Positions 1 through 12,900 of a stretch of DNA of 37,356 nucleotides are shown here, one piece after another. This DNA comes from Planctomycetales bacterium (GTDB lineage Bacteria > Planctomycetota > Planctomycetia > Planctomycetales > Planctomycetaceae). The position numbers and the translations under genes are program-made. A model generated the notes under the pieces. It did not search any database and was not told where the DNA came from. It saw only the letters and a list, made by a program, of their open reading frames with translations. The DNA is taken from assembly GCA_016235885.1 (NCBI GenBank), contig JACRIH010000091.1:1-37356 (forward strand), given 5' to 3'. Positions within the stretch are counted from its first letter, which is position 1; each line of letters opens with the position of its first letter.

Positions 1-909
1 CGAGAACGGGTTGCCGACCGGAGCCAGCATGTCCAGTTGCTGGACGCCATCCACGACGACGATCACGCGGGTGGGCGTGTAATCGATGATCACGTCGTAC
101 GTCTGACCGGTGACCCAGCCGACGTTCCCCAGCGTGGCCCCACGGGCGAGTTCCGTCACCTTGGGGGATGTGTGTCCCCACAATTCAAGGTTGTTGGCCG
201 GGGCACCGCTCACGCGGGACAGGGCCAGTCCGTCGTTGGCCAGCACGCCGCTCACGCTCTGCGGCGTCTGCTTCCAGTCCACCAGCAGGTAATCGGCCCC
301 GGCATCGGTGAAGTCGTCCGCGTCGAAGCCCAGGACGAAACCCCAGAAATCCCCCCCGACTTCACCCGCCGCCGCACCCACCGTCACGGACCCGCGCAGC
401 GTCTGCGTGGAAGTCCCCGCCGGGGACAGGTACACGGAGGGGACGCTGCGCCGTGTCTCCTGCACACTGGTTCCGCCGCCACCGACCACCCAGTTGCCCA
501 AGGTATGCGCCGGAGTCCCCGCCACGGTGCGGTCCACCACGGCAAACGGGGTCGTCGTGTAATTCAACTTGCCGTCGTCCAGCACGGGCTTCACGTTGTT
601 GACGGTGATCGACCGCGTGTCCGTAACGAAGAATACCGTGGAGACACGAGTCAGCGTGACGCTGATTGTGTAGTTGTCCGAAATCGTGGCGGTGGGGTTG
701 TCGTCCAAGTACGTGTGCGTGGTCTGGAACGTGAAGATCCCCGCCGCCAGGTTGAGCGTCGTCACCGGTGACCCATCACCCCAGTTGATGTCGACGGTGT
801 GCGTGGCGCCGAAGACGGGATCGGTCAACGTGCCGTCCAGCGTGATCGTGGTGTTTTCATCAACCGTCGTCGCCGGAGAAATCGTCAGGCTGGTGATCTC
901 CAGCGCGGC
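1..909 (-). other. PKD-like domain followed by a thrombospondin-C-like domain, cut by the window edge
   Basis: Residues about 5903-6009 contain VDINWGDGSPVTT and TTHTYLDDNPT, the WGDG and HTY signatures of PKD domains. From about residue 6016 a new domain contains GDFWGFVLGFDADDFT and YLLVDWKQTPQ. These resemble the D.FGFVFGYQ and VVMWKQ strands of the thrombospondin C-terminal lectin-like domain. The domain is incomplete at position 1. Confidence 0.6.
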
Positions 910-3900
910 ATCGTTGTCCACGATCGTCCCGGTACCGGTGTCGGTCAGGTTGGAGGCCCGGCCGGTCAGTGGCGTGCCGGGGTCCAACGTCAGCGAAGCG
1001 GTAAACGATTCTGTCAGTTCCGGCGCCAGGTCGTCGGTGATCGCGACCGTGACCATCTGCGACGTGGTCGTGTTTGCCGCGAACGTGACCTGGTCGGAAT
1101 TGTTGTCATAGTCGGCTCCCACGCCGCCCGACGAACCGGTCGCCGACACATCGGCGTAGTTCACGTTGATCGTCGCGATCGTGTCGATCGGGTTCGACAG
1201 CGACACCGTGAACGTCATCGTTCCGCCCGCTTCGCCCTGCGTCACGTCGTCGATTAAGAACGTGGCCGTGTCGTTGTCGATGATGTTCACCGTCGCCGTG
1301 AGGTTGGCCGGCGTCGCATCGAGCGTGATGTCCGGGTCGCCGGCGCTGATGAGCGTCAACGTCACGATCACCGTTTCTGTGGCTTCGACCGTTGGGTCAT
1401 CGAGCACCGACACGGTGATGTCCGCTGTCGTATCACCCGCCAGAATCGTCACCGATCCGCTCAACGTCGTGTAGTCGCTGCCCGGTGTGGCTGTGCTCGC
1501 CCCACCAACCGAGTAGGTGACGACGGTGTTCGTGGAACTGACCGCCGTTTGCGTCACGCGAAACGTGCCATTGGTCGGCGTGGCGGCTTCCGCGCCGTTG
1601 GCGAAGTTGGCGATCGACACGGTGGCCGTATCGTTGTCGGTGATCGAGACCGTCGCCGTGCGGTTGGCAACCACCGGGTCGAGCGTGATGTCCGGATCGC
1701 CACTGGTGAATCCGGTCAGCGTCACGATCACCGTCTCGGTCCCTTCCACGATCGCATCGGTGAGAACCGTCACGGGGATGTCCGCCGTGGTGTTGCCCGC
1801 GAGGATCGTCACCGATCCAGTCAGCGCCGTGTAGTCGCCCGTCGATGTCGCCGTGCTGGAACCGCTGACCGAGTAGGTCACCACGGTGTCCGTGGAACTG
1901 ACCGCCGTTTGGGTCACCCGGAAAGTGCCATTGGTCGGCGTGTTCGTTTCCGCTCCGTCGGCAAAGTTTGCGATTGAAACCGTCGCGCTGTCGTTGTCCG
2001 TGATCGTGCCGGTCGCAAGACTGGGTGAACCGACTTCGTACCCGGTCCCGGAAGTCACAGTGAGAGCGACCGTCTCGTTCGGTTCGACGAGGCTCTCGTC
2101 GCTGGGGTCGATGCTCACGATCGCGGTGCTCATGCCAGCGAGAATCGTGACCGTCCCGGAAGCGACTCCAAAGGTGGCCGCGCCACTTTGTGCATAGTCC
2201 GTGGTGAACGTTGCCGTGCCCCCGACGGTGAAGTTCACCGTCAGCGCCGCTCCGGTCGCACCGATGCGAGTGAAAGTGAAGTCCAGATTGGGCACGCCGT
2301 CCTCGGTCACGCTGGCCGGTGAAACGCTGACGGAGACCTGCGTCTGCGAGAGGACCACATCATTGCCGGTCCCGCCGACGTAGGTGATCTTGAACGGCAC
2401 CGAGTTAATCGTGACGGTCGCTCCCTCGGACAGCCCCGCAAACGTGTTCGTGACGGCGTCGGTGCTGTCGTTGTTGATGATCACGATTTGCTGACCGGCC
2501 GACGACGCAATCGACCCGGACGTGCTGAGTGTCGCGCCGCCCAAGTCGACGGTGCCGGTGACGTTGAGTTGATCGTAGTCCGTGCCGGCGGTCGTGCTGC
2601 CGTTGACCTCGATGGCAAACGTCGAACCGGTCGCAAATGTCACGCTGCCTGTGTTGAGGATTCCGGGACTCGTCCCCGGTGCGACGGTGCCACCGCTTTG
2701 CACGTTGACCGTTCCCGCGACCGTGCCCGTGCCGCCGAGCGTCGCGGTGGTCTGCACCGTGACCGCACTGCCGCCAGCCGTGGAGCCGTTCACGTTCAAT
2801 CGACCGCCGCTGATCTTCGTCGAACCGGTGTACGTGTTCGCGCCGGAGAGTGTCAGCGTGCCGGTGCCGGTTTTGGTCAGTGACAGCGTTGTTCCGACGC
2901 CACCTCCATCCTGGATCGAACCGGAGAAGGTGCTCGTTCCATTGGCGGCTCCGACGGTCAGGCTGTCAGTTGCGCCGGCTGCCACGCCTTTGACGGTGCC
3001 ACTGCCGGACAGCTCATCAATCGCTTCCGAGACACTGCCAAACAGTCCCACGTTCAAATGGCTGCCACTGTTGACCGTCACATCGACGGCGTCCGCTATT
3101 TGATGGGACGAGTCCAGTTGAACGACACCTAGGTTGACTCCGTCGCCAATGACGAGCGGTCCAATGATCGTGCCATTGTCGCTCGCACGACGCAGACGCA
3201 GAGAACTGACTTCGATGACGTTCGTGGTGCCGGTGTAGGTATTCGCCGCGGAGCTCTGCATCACCAACGAAACGGTGCCCTGGACGGTCAAGGACCGTGT
3301 CCCGCCGGATTGACCGATCGCGCCGAACAGCACCAATTCGCTGCCACTGGGGCCAGCCACTCCGCCGATCGCGGCATCGCTGGCCAATGTGATCGCCCCG
3401 CTCCAAAAGTTGTTGGAGTTGATGTTTCTCAGAGCGCCGCTGCTGCTGACTCCCGAACCGTTCAGCGTCAGCGGTTCCGAGACACTGATGCCGCCCTCGA
3501 TTTCCAAACTCGCGCTATTGGCGACCGTCGTCCCGCTGCTCGTCGCGCCGAGCGCCGACGCATTCTGAATGTTGAGCGTGCCGACATTGATCGTGGTCGT
3601 GCCCGTGTACGTGTTCGTCCCCGTCAACGTCAGCACACCGCCGCCAGTCTTCGTCACGGTGCCACTGCCGCTGATCACTGCGCTCATCGTGCCGTCGCTG
3701 TCGGCCAGACTCCAGGTGCTCCCCATCGAACCGTGGTTCACCGCTGCGGCGTAGTTGATCGTGCCACTCGAATTGGCGTCCTGATCGGCCGTGAGCGACA
3801 CGGCACCGCTGGTCGTTGTGATCGATCCGGCGGCGTTCGACACGATGTCGTCATCGGCCTTGAGTGTGATCGCGCCGCTGCTGGAGGCGAGTGCTCCGTT

Positions 3901-6900
3901 GATCGTCAGATCGCCGCTGGTGCCGCCATCGGCGGTCAGTGTGATCGTTCCCGTGCCGCTCGTCGTGATGGCCGCAGTCAGGCTGATGATGTCGGCGGTG
4001 ACTGCGAAGTTCTTGTTCGCCGCGAGCGTCAAGCTGGCGTTGACGTTGACTGTATCGGTCCCCCCATCACCGTTGACCGTCACCGCAGCACTGAAGGGAC
4101 CATTGGTGTCGAATGACGAGAGGCTGACCGTATCGGCTCCGCTGCCGGCGTTGATCGTCAGACTGCCGCTCGGATTGGCGAACGTTACGGCTTCACCCAA
4201 GTCCGAGTCGATCGTCATGGCCGCGCCTGCGGCGTCGGTCAGCGTGATCGTTTCCGCCCCGCCATTGAACGTGAAAACCCGGTCGGTCGCGCTCAAGTTG
4301 TCGGTGATCGGTTCCAGGCCGAGGTAACTGAACAGCGAATTGCCGGCGACGGCGATCGTTCCGGCCGAAGCGCTCGTGAAGGTGTGTGTCACGGTCGCGA
4401 ACGAACCGCCGCCGAACGGGCCGCCGGTCACAGTCAGTGAGTCTGCCGGTCCAGTCGTTGGGTTGCCGCCGTCGTACGTGATCGTCTTCGAGAAATTTCC
4501 CAGTGACAGGTCAATCGTCAGTGAGTCATTCCCGGCCAGCGTGTTGACCAGAATCTGCGTGCCGACGACGGAACCGAACGGAATCGTCACCGTGTTCGTG
4601 CCGCTGCCGGTTGCTCCGGCGATCGACGCCGCGATCGTGCGGTTCGGATCGTTGATGATGAAGACGCTGTTGGTCGTGTCGGACTTGATCGTCAGCGTGT
4701 CGTTCGACGTGCCGCCGTTGGTGTCGGTGATGACCAGGTTATTCGAGCCGTCGAGCGTGACTCCGGTTTCCAACCCATCGACCGTCAGGACGATATCGTT
4801 GCCGTCGTTACCGTCCGTGCTGCTGGCGTACGAGATCGTCGCGTTGAGTCCGCTGCCGAGGAAGTTGGAAATTGTCGCGCCTTCGATCAATCCGTTGAAC
4901 GTATCGGGAATCGGATCGGCCAAATCGTTCACAAGAATCGTGAACTTGTCCCCTGCGGACGGCACAAAGCCGTTGAACGCGGACAGATTCAGCGTCGCGT
5001 TGCCGAGACTGACCGTCCCGGTCACGTTTAGTTGATCATGATTCGTGATCGCGTTGCCCGCATCCGTGCCGCCGATTTCGACATCGAAGAACGACCCGCT
5101 GGCGAAACTGACGTTGCCCGAACTGAGAATGCCGGGACTCGTTCCCGGTATGACACGTCCGCCGCTTTGCACTGTCACCGGCCCGACGGTTCCGGTGCCC
5201 CCCAGCTTGGCGGTGTTGGCCACCGTCACAGTGCTGCCCGACGGCAGCGAGCCATTGACGATCAGTGTCCCGGTGCTGATTGAAGTGCTGCCCGAGTAGG
5301 CGTGCGTACCGGTCAGCGTTTGCGTGGCGCTGCCGACGAAGACGGCCTGCCCGCCGGAGTTCGTGTTGTCGATCGCTCCAGCCCAAGTCTGCGACGTGGC
5401 CGGGGACGTGCCGAACAGTTGCAATGCAGTTCCGTTCTGAATTGTCCCGCCCGTTCCGGCCAGCATCCCCACCGTCTGCGGGTGAGCATTCATGTTGAAC
5501 GTGCCGCCGGTATTGATCGTCATCAGGATGTTGCTGCCGAGCGCTTCGTTGCGATTGATCTGCGCGGTCCCGCCATTGTTGATCGTGACCGGACCTTGCG
5601 TCGCCCCCCCCGCGCCGAACCCGCCGCCGAAGATCAGCGTGCCGGCATCGACCGTGGACGTTCCGGTGTAGCCGTTGTTGCCGCCGGTTCCCGTGAGGTG
5701 CAACGTCCCCGTCCCCTTCTTGACGATGTTGGTGGTGCTGCCGGCGTTGTCGTAGATCAGTCCGTCAAAGCTGGTGCTGGTGTTGAGCGCACCGATCTCG
5801 AACGTCGCCGTCCCGCTGGCGAAGTTGTCGTTCCGCAGCACGGCCGAAGAACTGCCCGCCAGCGAACCGAGCTTGATCGTCGAGCCGTTGACTCGCGTGG
5901 CAATCAGCACGCCGCTGTCTTGAACGACCCACGCGGCGTTTTCGCTGCCAGCCGTCGCGCTGTGAAACAACAGATGGTTGCTGCGATTTCGGAACGTCCC
6001 GGTGAAGCCACTGTTGTCGCCGCCCAGTGCGAGCGATTCGGCACCGATCTTGTCGATCACGGACGATGTCGCGGCACTGGTGATGTTGCCATTGAGTTCC
6101 AGCGGGAAGGCCGCCGTCGCATCGATTGTGGCGGTCAGTCCGGCATTCACGGCGAGGGCGTTGGGCAGGACGCGCGTCGTGCTGCCACCGGTGTTCCCGG
6201 ACCGCAGTGTCGCCGCGCCGGCAAATGTGATCGTTCCCGTTCCCAGCGCCGAGTTGTGCTGCGCCGTGACGACTCCCGCGTTCAGCGTGCTGCCGCCGGA
6301 GTACGTGTTGTTGCCACTGAGCGCGAGCGTCCCCGTGCCGTTCTTCGTCAAGCTGCCCGCGCCGCTGATCACCGCCGTCATCGAACCGTCGGTGTCGGGG
6401 AGGCTCCACGTAGAACCGGTCGAGCCGTGATTGATGGCCGCCGTGTAGGTGATCGTGCCGCCCGACGTCGCGTCGTCATCCGCCGTCAGCGCGACCGCGC
6501 CGCTGGTCGTGGTCAGCGTGCCGCTGCTGTTGGATGAGATGTCGTCGTCGGCCCGCAACGTGAGCGAGCCGCTTACCGTCGTCACGGAATTGTTGACGAT
6601 GATGTCGCCCGAGTCGCCCCCCTGCGCGTCGAGCAACACCGTGCCGCCGCTGGTTGCCGAGACGGGTTGGCTCACCGTGATCGAACTGGCCGCCGCGATC
6701 ACCACGTTCGACGCGGTCGCCGTGACGCCTGTCACTCCGCCGACCGTCGTGAGATTCACGTTTCCGGTATTCGTGACGTTGATCCCGCCGGCCGCGACCG
6801 TCGCCGCCAAATTCGAGACCGCGACGTTGAGCGTGCTGCTGGTGCCGATGCCGCCGGCCGCGTTCAGCGCGAGGCTCGTGTCCGTGAAGACCGTCGAGCT

Positions 6901-9900
6901 GCCGGTGTCGTTGATCGTGCTGCCGGTGATGACTTCCAGCACATTCGAGTTGGCCAGCGAGATCGCGTTGCTGAACGTGACCGCTCCGGCGCTGGAGTTG
7001 CCGACGACGATGCGTCCCGCCGTGATCAAATCGAGTTCCGCGTCGCTGAGTTCGAGATTGTTGCTCGCGCCGGAGACGTCGCTGGTCGAACCAATGTCGA
7101 TCGTGTCACCGTTGTCGTCGGTGGCGATGTCGGAAGTCGTCGCCGGTCGCAGCGTGACGACGTTTGAACCGGCGGAAATCGTTGTGCCGGCCGTCAGCAC
7201 GATATTGTCTGCGGCGAGCGTCACGTTGCCGCTGCCGCTCGATGTGATGCTGCTGCCGGCGAACTCCAGGATGATGCCGAAGGAAGTGCCGCCGATTCCC
7301 GCCTTGCCTTGAATCGTGATCGAACCGCTGCTGGTGGAACTCACGCTCGCTGCCGGAGTGCTCGCGCCGATCTTCACCCCGCTATTGCTGCTGCCGCTGG
7401 TCCCACCGCCGATGCCGCGCAGCGTGACGTTGCCGCTGCCGGTCGTTGTCACCTGCGCGCCGCTGTCAACCAAGATGCCGAACGCGCTGGAATCCGCGCT
7501 CGTGGTCTTCCCGGTGCCGACAATCAACAGATCGCCGCTGCCGGTGGTGCGCACGATGCTGTTGTCTTGCAGATCCACGCCGCGGTCGGTGAACCCCCCC
7601 GTTCCCGCCGTGCCAGTGATCGTCAGCTTGGCCGTACCGGTGGTCTCGACGACGGAATTGGTCCAGATCACGACACCGCCCTGACTGCTCCCCGCCGCGT
7701 TGGTGCCACCTTGGCCGGTGATGGCGATGTCGCCGCTGACCGAACTGACGCGCGCGGTCGAATTCACGATATACGTTCCAAAGTCGAATCCCGAACCGCT
7801 GTCGGTGCTCGTGCCTCCGGTCCCGGTGATCGTGACGGTCCCTTGATTGGCACCCAATCCCGCCGCCGTGGATTCGACAATGCCCGTGATCAACACGCCC
7901 TGATTGTTGCCGGCGGCACTGATGCCTCCATTGCCCGTCAGCGTCAGATTGCCGGTGCCCGTGGTGCGGACGGTGGAAGTCCCGCCGGTCGTGAGGCCTC
8001 GGAAGTTGCCGGTCGTCGTGCCTGTCGAGTTGGCAATCAGCGTGATCCCGCCGTTGACGGTGCTCAGCGTGGACGTGCCATTGATCGAGATGCGTCCGCT
8101 GGATTGCAGGTTGATCGTCCCCGTGCCCGACGTGGCGAGCGCCGCGTTGCTGGTGACGATGACATCCACATCGCCTCCGGTCGCATCGTTCGTGAGGTCC
8201 ACGTCGAGGCTGTTGCCGGACGCGAACGTGACGCTCGAATTGAGATTGACCGTGTCGCTGCCGGCATCGCCGTTGATCGTGAGGCTCGCGTTGTATGCCG
8301 CATCGACGCTCGTGATCGTCACGACGTCAGCTCCGCTGCCGGCATTGATCGTCAGCGAACTTGTCGGAATGGCGAATGTCACGCTCTCGCCGCCAACGTC
8401 CGAGTCGATCGTCATCTTCCCATCCGCACCGCCGGAATCGGTCAGCGTGATCGTCTCGGCCCCGGAGTTGAACGTGAAGACGCGAGCGGCGGCGCTCAGG
8501 TTGTCGATGACCGGCTCCAGGCCGAGGTAGCTGATCGTCGAGTTGCCGGTAATGGCGATCGTCCCGGCCGAGTTGCTCGTGAAGGTGTGCGTGACCGTCG
8601 TGAACGTCGAGCCGCCCGTCACGGTCAGCGAGTCACTCGTCGTCTGCGTGCCACCGTCGTAGGTGATCGTCTTCGTGGAAAAACTGCCTGGCGAGAGATC
8701 AATCGTCAGCGAATCGTTGCCGCCATCGGCGTTGATCAGAATCTGCGAGCCGGCAAACGACGTCAACGGGATCGTGACGGTCTTGTTGCCGTTGGAAAAA
8801 CTGGCACCGGAAATCGCCGTCGTGATTTGCTCGGCGGCGTCGGTGAGAATCACGTTCGTGCCGTTGGTGCTGATCGTCAGGTTGTTGTTCTTCGTGCCGA
8901 CGTCCGTGACCACTAGGTTGTTCGAGCCATCCAGCGTCACGGTCAATGACGGAATCGAAATCACAACGTCGTTGCCCGTCCCGCCGACGTAGCTGATCGC
9001 CGCAGTCAGTCCGGAACCGAGGAAGTTGCTGATCGAAGCGCCTTCGGCCAGTCCGTTGAACGTGCCGCTGACCGCGTCGGTGTCGTCGTTGTTGATGATC
9101 GTGAAGGAATTCCCAGCGACCGGGACAAAGCTGTTGAAGGCCGTCGTCGTCAGCGTCGCGCCGCCGAGCGTCACCGTCCCCGTGACATTGAGTTGATCGT
9201 GATTCGTCGCGGCGTTGCCGGGCGTCGTGCCACCGATCTCGACGGCGAACGTCGAACCGCTGACGAATGTGACGTTCCCCGAATTGAGGATGCCGGGACT
9301 GGTGCCCGGAGCCACGCTGCCGCCGCTCGCGATACTGACCGTTCCGTTGACCGTACCCGTGCCGCCCAGCGTGCCGGTGCTGTTGACCGAGACCGCGCTG
9401 GCAGCCACGGTCGAGCCATTCACGTTCAAGCGACCGGCATTGATCGTCGTCGTGCCGGTGTATGTCTCCGCCGCGGAGATGTTCCAAGTCCCTGTGCCCG
9501 ACTTGACGAGCGCCGTCGCTCCGCCCGAATCGCCAATCACGGGTGCCAGCGTATGGGCCAAGGCGCTGTTCCCGCTGAGTGTCAAAGTCCGCGCTCCCGA
9601 CTGGCCGTTGAAACCGATCGCGCCGGTGTTCGTGAAGCTGACTGCTCCGCTGCTGTTCGAGACCGCCAGCGTGCCGCCGGATGTCCCGACACTGAAGAGC
9701 CGATCGGTGCTCGCGGCGGCACCTTGGTAGTGCAACGTCCCGCCGTTGAGCACAAGGTTCGTGGCCGCGTTCGAGGACGCTCCGATTTGGCTCGATGAGC
9801 CGCCGTTGGCCAGTTGCGAAACGAAGATCGTCCCAGCGTTGATCGTCGTGCTGCCGGTGTAGGTGTTCGTGACGTTGGGCGCGAAGTAGCCGGTCCCCTG

Positions 9901-12900
9901 CTTGACGAGCGAAAAGTTGTTGTCGTTCGTGCCCGTTCCGCCGAGCACTCCGAGGTAGTCGAGATTGGCTGTGTTGTTCAGGGTCAGAGTGGCGGCGGTC
10001 GAATTGCCGTTGATGACGCGGCCCACTCCCGGCCCGATGTTGCTGGCTTGTTGCAGCCCAGCGATGGTTTGGCTGTTTCCGTTGAGCCTCAGCGCGGCGT
10101 TGAAGGCGACATTGTCCGTCCCCAGTGTGACCGTCGTCCCAATGGGCAACCGGTCGCTGCCTCCCGACAACGTGATCGAGCCGCTCTTGATGTTGGTCGC
10201 CCCGGTATAAGTGCTGGCCGCGGTCAGCGTGAGCGGCTCGACGCCGGTGCCATCCGAGCCATTGACCGTGAGACCGCCGCTGCCAGAAATCACGCTGGCG
10301 AGCGTCCGAATGGAACCACTGCCGGCATTGATCGTGGTCCCGCCCGAACCGTGATTGATCGCTCCGACAAAGCCGCCGAATGAAAACGGGCCGTTCAATG
10401 TGACCGCGCCGCTCGTGGTGGTGATCGTGCCCGCCGCATTTCCAGCGAGGTCCGAGCCGAGCGAGATCGCGCCGCTATTCGTCGTGACGGCGGCATTCAG
10501 CGTGACGTTGATGCCGCTGACGGTAACGCCGCCTGTGCCAGTCGCCGTGATCGGCGCGCTGACCGTGATCGACGGAGCCGTTTCGCGATCGAGCACCACG
10601 CTGGCATTGGTCGTTGAGATGCCGTTGATCCCCGCCAGTGAGGCGACCGTCAGTGCCGTCGAATAGTTGCGAACTCGAAACGTCCCAGTGCTCGCCGTTC
10701 CGGCCAGGTTGGAGACATTCGTCGTGAAAAGTGTCGAGCCGCCCCCCGTCATGCCGCCTGTTGCCTCCACAATCAGGCTCGTGTCGGTGAAGGCCGTGTC
10801 GCCGCCGACTCCGCTGCCGTCCCAGCCGACGGTCAATGGCGTGATGAGATGCAGCGTGGTCGAATTCGCGAGGCCGAGATTCACGCTCTTGAACGTGATG
10901 ACGCCGCTATTGCTGTTGCCGACGATCACCCGTCCGGCAGTGATCGCGTTGAGATCCACTTGGCTCAGTCCCAGATTGCCGATGAACGGCTCGTCGGAGT
11001 TCAGGGCGATCGGACGGCCGTTCGTCTTTTGCCGCAGTGTCACCGCATTCGAGCCGGCCGTGATCGTCGCGCTGCTGGTGATGTCGATCGTGTCACCGAT
11101 CAGCGTGATGAGTGCCGTGCCCGTGGAAGCGACATTGGCCGACGTGTCGAAACTGATGGCTCGGCCGTTGCCGACGCCGTCGTTGATGTTCGTGCCAGTG
11201 ATTTGAATGGCTCCGTCAACCGTGCTCAGCCCCGTTCCGCTGCCGGTCATGTTCACGCCGACGCCCTGAAACGAAACCGCCGCGTTGCCGCCACCGGTGC
11301 CGTTCAAGGTGATCGAGGCCGCCGTCGCTCCGGTTCCGGTGGACGTCACTTTCGCGCCCGACTGCAACTGGATGCCGTTGATCCCGCCACCGCTGGCCGC
11401 GGCCGATGTCGTGCCCGTGATGGCGATGGCTCCGCGCACCGAGGTGACCAGCGCGCTGTTGGCAAGCTGCACAGCCAGATTGCTATCCGTGCCGGTCCCG
11501 CCCGTGCCCGTGATCGTGATCGTGGCCGCGTTCGTGCCCGTGCCCGTCGAACTGATCTGTGACGAGTTATTCACGAGCACTCCGCGATTGACGGTTGTCG
11601 TGCCCGTCGCGGAACCCGTGCCGGCGATCAGGACCGCGCCGTCAACGGAAGTCACAACGCTGTTCGTTAGAAACACGACCCCTTCATTACCGGTGGTTCC
11701 CGTGCCGCCAGTGCCGGTCAGCGTGATCGTCCCGACCCCTGCGCCGGTGCCGGTCGATTCCGCGCGAGCGGAATTCTGGAACACAATGCCGACATGCCCG
11801 CCGGTCGTCGCGTCATCTCCCCCCTGCCCGGTGACATTGATTGCACCCGTCCCCGACGTCGTGAGCGTCGCGCCATCGAGATTGACGCCGGTGAAATTTC
11901 CCGCCGCCGCGCCGTTCGAATTGCCCGCGACCGTGATCGCTCCGTTGACCGCGACAAGGCTCGAACCCGTCGTCATTGCGACGCTGCGGCTGGCTTGCAG
12001 GTTGAGCATCCCCGTGCCCGACGCGATCAAGTTTGCATTCGTGCCGACGCTGATCTGATCGATACTGCCGCCGCCGTCGTCTATCAGATTCACATCGAGA
12101 CTTTTGTCCGATGCGAACGTGATGTCGGCATTGAGATTCACGATGTCGTTGCCAGCATCACCGTTGATCGTCAGGCTCGCGTTGAACCCCGCATCGACGC
12201 TCGTGATCGTGATCGTGTCGTCGCCCGTGCCGGCGTTGATCGTCAGCGAGCCGGTTGGGTTCGTGAAGTAGACCGACTCACCAAGCGTCGAGTCGATCAT
12301 CGTCATGCCGTCAGCGGCGATGTTGTCCGTGACGGTGATCGTCTCGGCCCCGCCGTTGAACGTGAAGACGCGATTGGCCGCGCTCAGATTGTCGGTGACG
12401 GGTTCGAGGCCGGTGTAAGTGATGACGCGCGTGACGCCATCGACGATCGTGATCGAGCCGTCGCTGGCATTCGCGAAGACGTGCGTCACGCTGGTCACGG
12501 TGTCGGCCGCCAGAGTCAGCGAATCGCTCGTGCCCGAGCCGCCTTGATAGTCCACGTCGAAGCCCAGGTCCGTCGAGACATCCACGCTCAAACTGTCACT
12601 GCCGCCGAGTGTCTTGAATATGATCTTGCCGCCGGCTCCCAGCGCCGACGCGGGTACGGTGATTGTCTTGTTGCCGTTGGAGAGCACCGCTCCGGAGATT
12701 GCCGTGACGAATTGCTCGGTGGCTTCGGTGATGACGAGATTTGCTCCGATGCGGCTGAAGGTCAGCACGTTGTTCCTGCCCGTGCCGTCGATGTCTTCAA
12801 TGACCAGATCGTTGCCGACTATCGCGGCGCTAAGCGTGAAGTCGTAGACGGTGAAGGTTTCGTCGATCGCAGGTTCGGTGTTGGGGAGCGCGATTCCCGC

